A stretch of DNA of 64,000 nucleotides from Myxococcales bacterium 68-20 (GTDB taxonomy: Bacteria; Myxococcota_A; Polyangia; Polyangiales; Polyangiaceae): assembly GCA_001899635.1 (NCBI GenBank), contig MKVQ01000039.1:1-64000 (forward strand). The letters are read 5' to 3'. Made by a program: the position numbers and the translations under genes. Of this stretch, positions 61,517 to 64,000 are shown piece by piece (the stretch's first letter is position 1; each line of letters begins with the position of its first letter). A model generated the notes under the pieces. It did not search any database and had not been told where the DNA came from. It saw only the letters and a list, made by a program, of their open reading frames with translations.

Positions 61517-62008
61517 TCGTGGGCTGCGCGACCGAGGGGGACCTAACAGGCGCAAACGACGGGATAGGCGAAGAGGCGAAGAGGCGAATGCGCCCGATCG
61601 CGACCGTTCGATAGCACCGAAAGACGATTCCGGGAAGATTCGGACCTCGCCGCGTCGCGTGCTTGCCGCCGACGGTCGCGATGAACAATGCCATCAGGTT
61701 CGGCGATCTGGCCCTGTTGCAGATCGCTCTGGCAACGCTCGCAGCATCCACTGACGGCATACGTCCAATCGGTGGCCTAGTGGAGCGGCGCGTCGCGCTG
61801 GCCGACAACCGAGGAGCGCTCTCTCTGGGCACGATTCGCGCGGCCTCGCTGAGACCCTGCGTCGAGGGAGGCATGCCTGGAGCGCGTCGTGCGGCTCCCT
61901 GTGCGACCTCATCGCAGTCTACTCGAAGACGCGGCAGCTTACGAGTGATCGCGCCCGCGGGTATTCGAGGCAGCGGGGAGACGTCACCGCTCCCAGAAAA
62001 GGAGCCTC
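61517..62008. other. Region without a recognised gene
   Basis: About 490 bp. A short direct repeat (GGCGAAGAG at about 61568-61583) is present. Long open frames cross it on both strands, but none has a recognisable domain or ribosome binding site. Confidence 0.4.
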
Positions 62009-62760
62009 ATGGACTCGAAAAGGTTCACCACCTCCTACGGCGCCGTCCTCGACTACGAAGACTCGCACTCCGACACCAGCGCCGACCCGCTGCTCTTGCT
62101 CCATGCCTCACCGGCACGAACGACGAGTTCGTTCTCGCCGCGCTCGCGAAGCGAACTCGTGTCATCCGCCCCGACGCCCGCGGTCACGGGCGCTCCACGA
62201 ACCCGTCCGGCGCCTTTCCCTTCGCGCGATGCGCGCGCGATGTCGTGGAACTGCTCGATCACCTCGCGATCGAGCGCGTCCGCGCCGTCGGAATGAGCCT
62301 CGGCGCCAAGACGCTCCTCCACCTCGCGACGATGGCGCCCTCGCGCGTGGCGGTGATGGTTTTCGTCTCGGCGACGCCGCGGTTCCCGACAGCGACGCGC
62401 GCTCTCTTCCGTGCTGCCGCCGCGGCGCCTAGCTCCGAGGGCGAGTGGACGGCGATGCGTGCAAGCCATTCGCAGGGCGACGCGGCCATCCGAGCACTCT
62501 GGTCTCTCCCGGCGCGCTTCGCCGACGACGCCTCCGATATGCAGTTCGGTCCCGAGCGGCTCGCGCTCGCCAGGCGCCGACGCTCCTCGTCGCTGGCGAC
62601 CGCGACCCGCTCTATCCGATCGAGCTGGCGGTCGAGCTGTATCGCGGGAGCCCGAGCGTCCCTCTACATCGTGCCGGGCGGCGGTCACGGTCCGATCTTC
62701 GGCGACGAACGTGAAGCCATCGTCGCGCGCTCCCGTTCGTCGATAGTGCGGGTATGGCGG
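62009..62760 (+). pseudogene. Alpha/beta hydrolase gene with three frameshifts
   Basis: Starts MDSKRFTTSYGAVLDYEDSH with GAAAAGGAG upstream. LLLLHASP should continue as GTNDEFVLAALAKRTRVIRP, which is in another frame from about 62108. That frame contains RPDARGHGRST and the nucleophile elbow GMSLGAK. A second shift near 62575 leads to APTLLVAGDRDPLYPIELA (catalytic Asp) and a third near 62650 returns to VPGGGHGPIF (catalytic His). All parts of a proline-iminopeptidase-like hydrolase are present but in three frames. Either a recent pseudogene or local sequencing errors. Confidence 0.75.
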
Positions 62761-62820
62761 GCTCAGCGCGTCGAGCCGATCAGGCACGTGACGATCGGTT
62801 ACCAACCAGTTCGCCAAACG

Positions 62821-63717
62821 CTACCCTCGGCCGGGCGTAGCGCGAACGGCCGCCTCTGCGCGCTGGGCGCAAAGATCGGAGAGCTTGTCGCGCAGGGTTC
62901 GGCCGACGGCGCCGAGATCCGAGCGGGCGTAGAGGGCGAGCTCGAGCCCGCCTACGGCAGGAAAGCCCTCCTTCTCGCCCAGCACACGATGGCCGGGCTG
63001 CACGGTGCTCGCGGGCAGCAGGCTGACGCCGAGCCCGGCGCTCACGGCAGCGCAGAGGCTCGCGAGGCTGGTGCTCGAGTAGGCAATCCGCCAGGCACGC
63101 CCGCGGCTCTCCAGCGCGTGGATCATTTCCTGCCGATAGAGCGCTCCCACGGGGAACGCCACCAGCGGCAGCGCTTCCGCGCCACGCTTGCGCCTTGCCG
63201 TCACCGGCCGCGCCGCGCTGTCGATCCAACACACGGACTCCGCCCAGCGCGCATGGGAATCGCTGTCGGCGCCCCACTGCTTGACCAACAACAGATCGAG
63301 CTCGCCGTTGCGGTAGAGGCGCAACAGGTGGTGGCTGAGCCCGCACTCGACCTCCAGGCGCAGGCGCGGTCGCTCTGTCGCGAAGCGCGTAAGCAGCGGC
63401 ATCAGCGCTTCGCCCCCGAGGTCCTCGGGCACGCCCAAGCGCAACACACCGTCGCTGCCGCCGGGGTTCAACGCAACGGACGCCTCCTCGGCCAAGCGAA
63501 GGAGCCGCTGCGCGTAGCCAAGCAGGCGCTCGCCCTCTTCCGTGGGCACCACGTGACGCTGGCTGCGGTTCAGCAGACGGCAACCCAGGCTCTGCTCGAG
63601 GCGGATGATCTGCTGGCTGACCGTCGATTGGGTCATGTGCAGGCGCTCGCCGGCTCGGGTGAAATTTCCCGTCTCGACGACTGCCACGAAGCTTCGCAGC
63701 AAGAAGAGATCGATCAT
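62821..63717 (-). CDS. LysR-family transcriptional regulator
   Basis: 298 residues. HTH: MIDLFLLRSFVAVVETGNFT, then RAGERLHMTQSTVSQQIIRL. The effector domain follows (DGVLRLGVPEDLGGEALMPL, LRLYRNGELDLLLVKQWGAD, LCAAVSAGLGVSLLPAS), close to LrhA/HexA-type regulators. It is convergent with the broken hydrolase and followed, in the opposite direction, by a lipoprotein gene. CTG-rich leucine use suggests a different origin from neighbouring genes. Confidence 0.9.
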   Translation of the reverse strand: MIDLFLLRSFVAVVETGNFTRAGERLHMTQSTVSQQIIRLEQSLGCRLLNRSQRHVVPTEEGERLLGYAQRLLRLAEEASVALNPGGSDGVLRLGVPEDLGGEALMPLLTRFATERPRLRLEVECGLSHHLLRLYRNGELDLLLVKQWGADSDSHARWAESVCWIDSAARPVTARRKRGAEALPLVAFPVGALYRQEMIHALESRGRAWRIAYSSTSLASLCAAVSAGLGVSLLPASTVQPGHRVLGEKEGFPAVGGLELALYARSDLGAVGRTLRDKLSDLCAQRAEAAVRATPGRG

Positions 63718-63839
63718 TCGGGGCTCTCCACGACGGGGCTCTCGGTCAAACCATTCAGAAGCCCACTAGGAGTCATTCTATCATTTCGTTTCCGCATGGC
63801 GTGACCGGGTACTAGATGATCTCGTCAGGAGGTGAAGGC

Positions 63840-64000
63840 GTGTCCCTGGCGAACATTTGGAGGGTCCTGCTCATGACGTTGTTCACGATGGCCTGCGCAT
63901 CTTCCTCTTCCGCGGGAGCGGGGAACGCGGACGGCGGCTCTCCCGAGGCGCCCAAGGCGCCCGAGCAATCCGAGGCGCTCTTGCGGGCCGCCGAAAAGGG
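63840..64000 (+). CDS. Lipoprotein, N-terminal part only
   Basis: Starts at a GTG with AGGAGGTGA seven bases upstream (about 63827-63835). The first 19 residues form a signal with lipobox FTMAC (Cys19), followed by a Ser/Gly/Ala/Pro-rich linker. The gene runs off the right edge of the window, so its functional part is not visible. Confidence 0.7.
   Translation, partial: MSLANIWRVLLMTLFTMACASSSSAGAGNADGGSPEAPKAPEQSEALLRAAEK

Noticed and set aside
61494-61580. Complete tRNA gene on the minus strand
   Set aside because: The T-stem does not pair and no D-arm or anticodon arm can be drawn; only a 3'-end-like fragment is supported.
61281-61874. Minus-strand open frame of 197 residues
   Set aside because: Ser/Arg/Pro-rich composition typical of a non-coding frame in high-GC DNA; it overlaps the start region of the large NTPase gene.

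Overview
The window is high-GC DNA with features typical of a myxobacterium (Myxococcota, Polyangia-like). These include many lipoproteins with Ser/Gly/Asp-rich linkers after the lipobox, Cys-rich repeat lipoproteins, WD40 and TPR proteins, one-component regulators beside their targets, and large spaces between genes. This assignment is inferred from gene style; no rRNA or other marker gene is present. Most genes are short single units rather than long operons.

Layout. 1-93 is the 3' end of a group II intron ending at the start codon of a CobW-type GTPase gene. 1.2-8.9 kb holds lipoproteins (WD40, CxxCH/beta-propeller, Gly-linker, His-rich) and a divergent XRE regulator/small membrane protein pair with a clear operator. 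9-17.5 kb has TPR, membrane, DUF2267, methyltransferase, MFS/LysR and PLP-decarboxylase genes. 17.97-20.87 kb is a DUF2165 gene cut in two by a complete IS66-family element with a perfect 8-bp target duplication. 21-30 kb has GFA, methyltransferase, M1 aminopeptidase and SDR genes, an HD / sigma4-like HTH / nucleotidyltransferase operon, and a Cfr-like radical SAM rRNA methyltransferase. 30-38 kb is lipoproteins, a YwqK-like protein, an ATP-grasp-like protein and a PRISE-type reductase/LysR pair.

38.3-42.7 kb (minus strand) is a translationally coupled set of discrete fatty-acid/polyketide-type enzymes: FabD, FabZ, remnants of a ketosynthase and an enoyl-CoA hydratase, a FabL-like reductase and an alpha-oxoamine synthase. 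An NAD-dependent epimerase/dehydratase gene diverges from it across two strong dyads. It looks like a small biosynthetic cluster that has suffered internal deletions. 43-52.7 kb contains HD, DUF47, P-loop, YggS and propeller genes and a 41-42-bp tandem palindromic repeat.

53.1-61.4 kb (minus strand) is a defence island: a PD-(D/E)XK nuclease overlapping a beta-class DNA methyltransferase (type II restriction-modification), preceded by a gene of about 2,200 codons. That gene joins an HNH-like zinc domain, a STAND-like P-loop NTPase, a long helical region, a winged helix and two consecutive nucleoside-phosphorylase (PNP/MTAN-fold) domains. It is the best candidate for an undescribed immune system here. 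A sequence resembling the 3' end of a tRNA or tmRNA lies at its 5' edge. The right end has a frameshifted alpha/beta hydrolase, a LysR gene and the start of a lipoprotein.

A recurring theme is gene remnants that match intact genes in the same window: the XRE regulator tail at 5.7 kb, the 51.9-kb gene's head at 20.96 kb, and the TPR gene plus downstream DNA at 29.25 kb.
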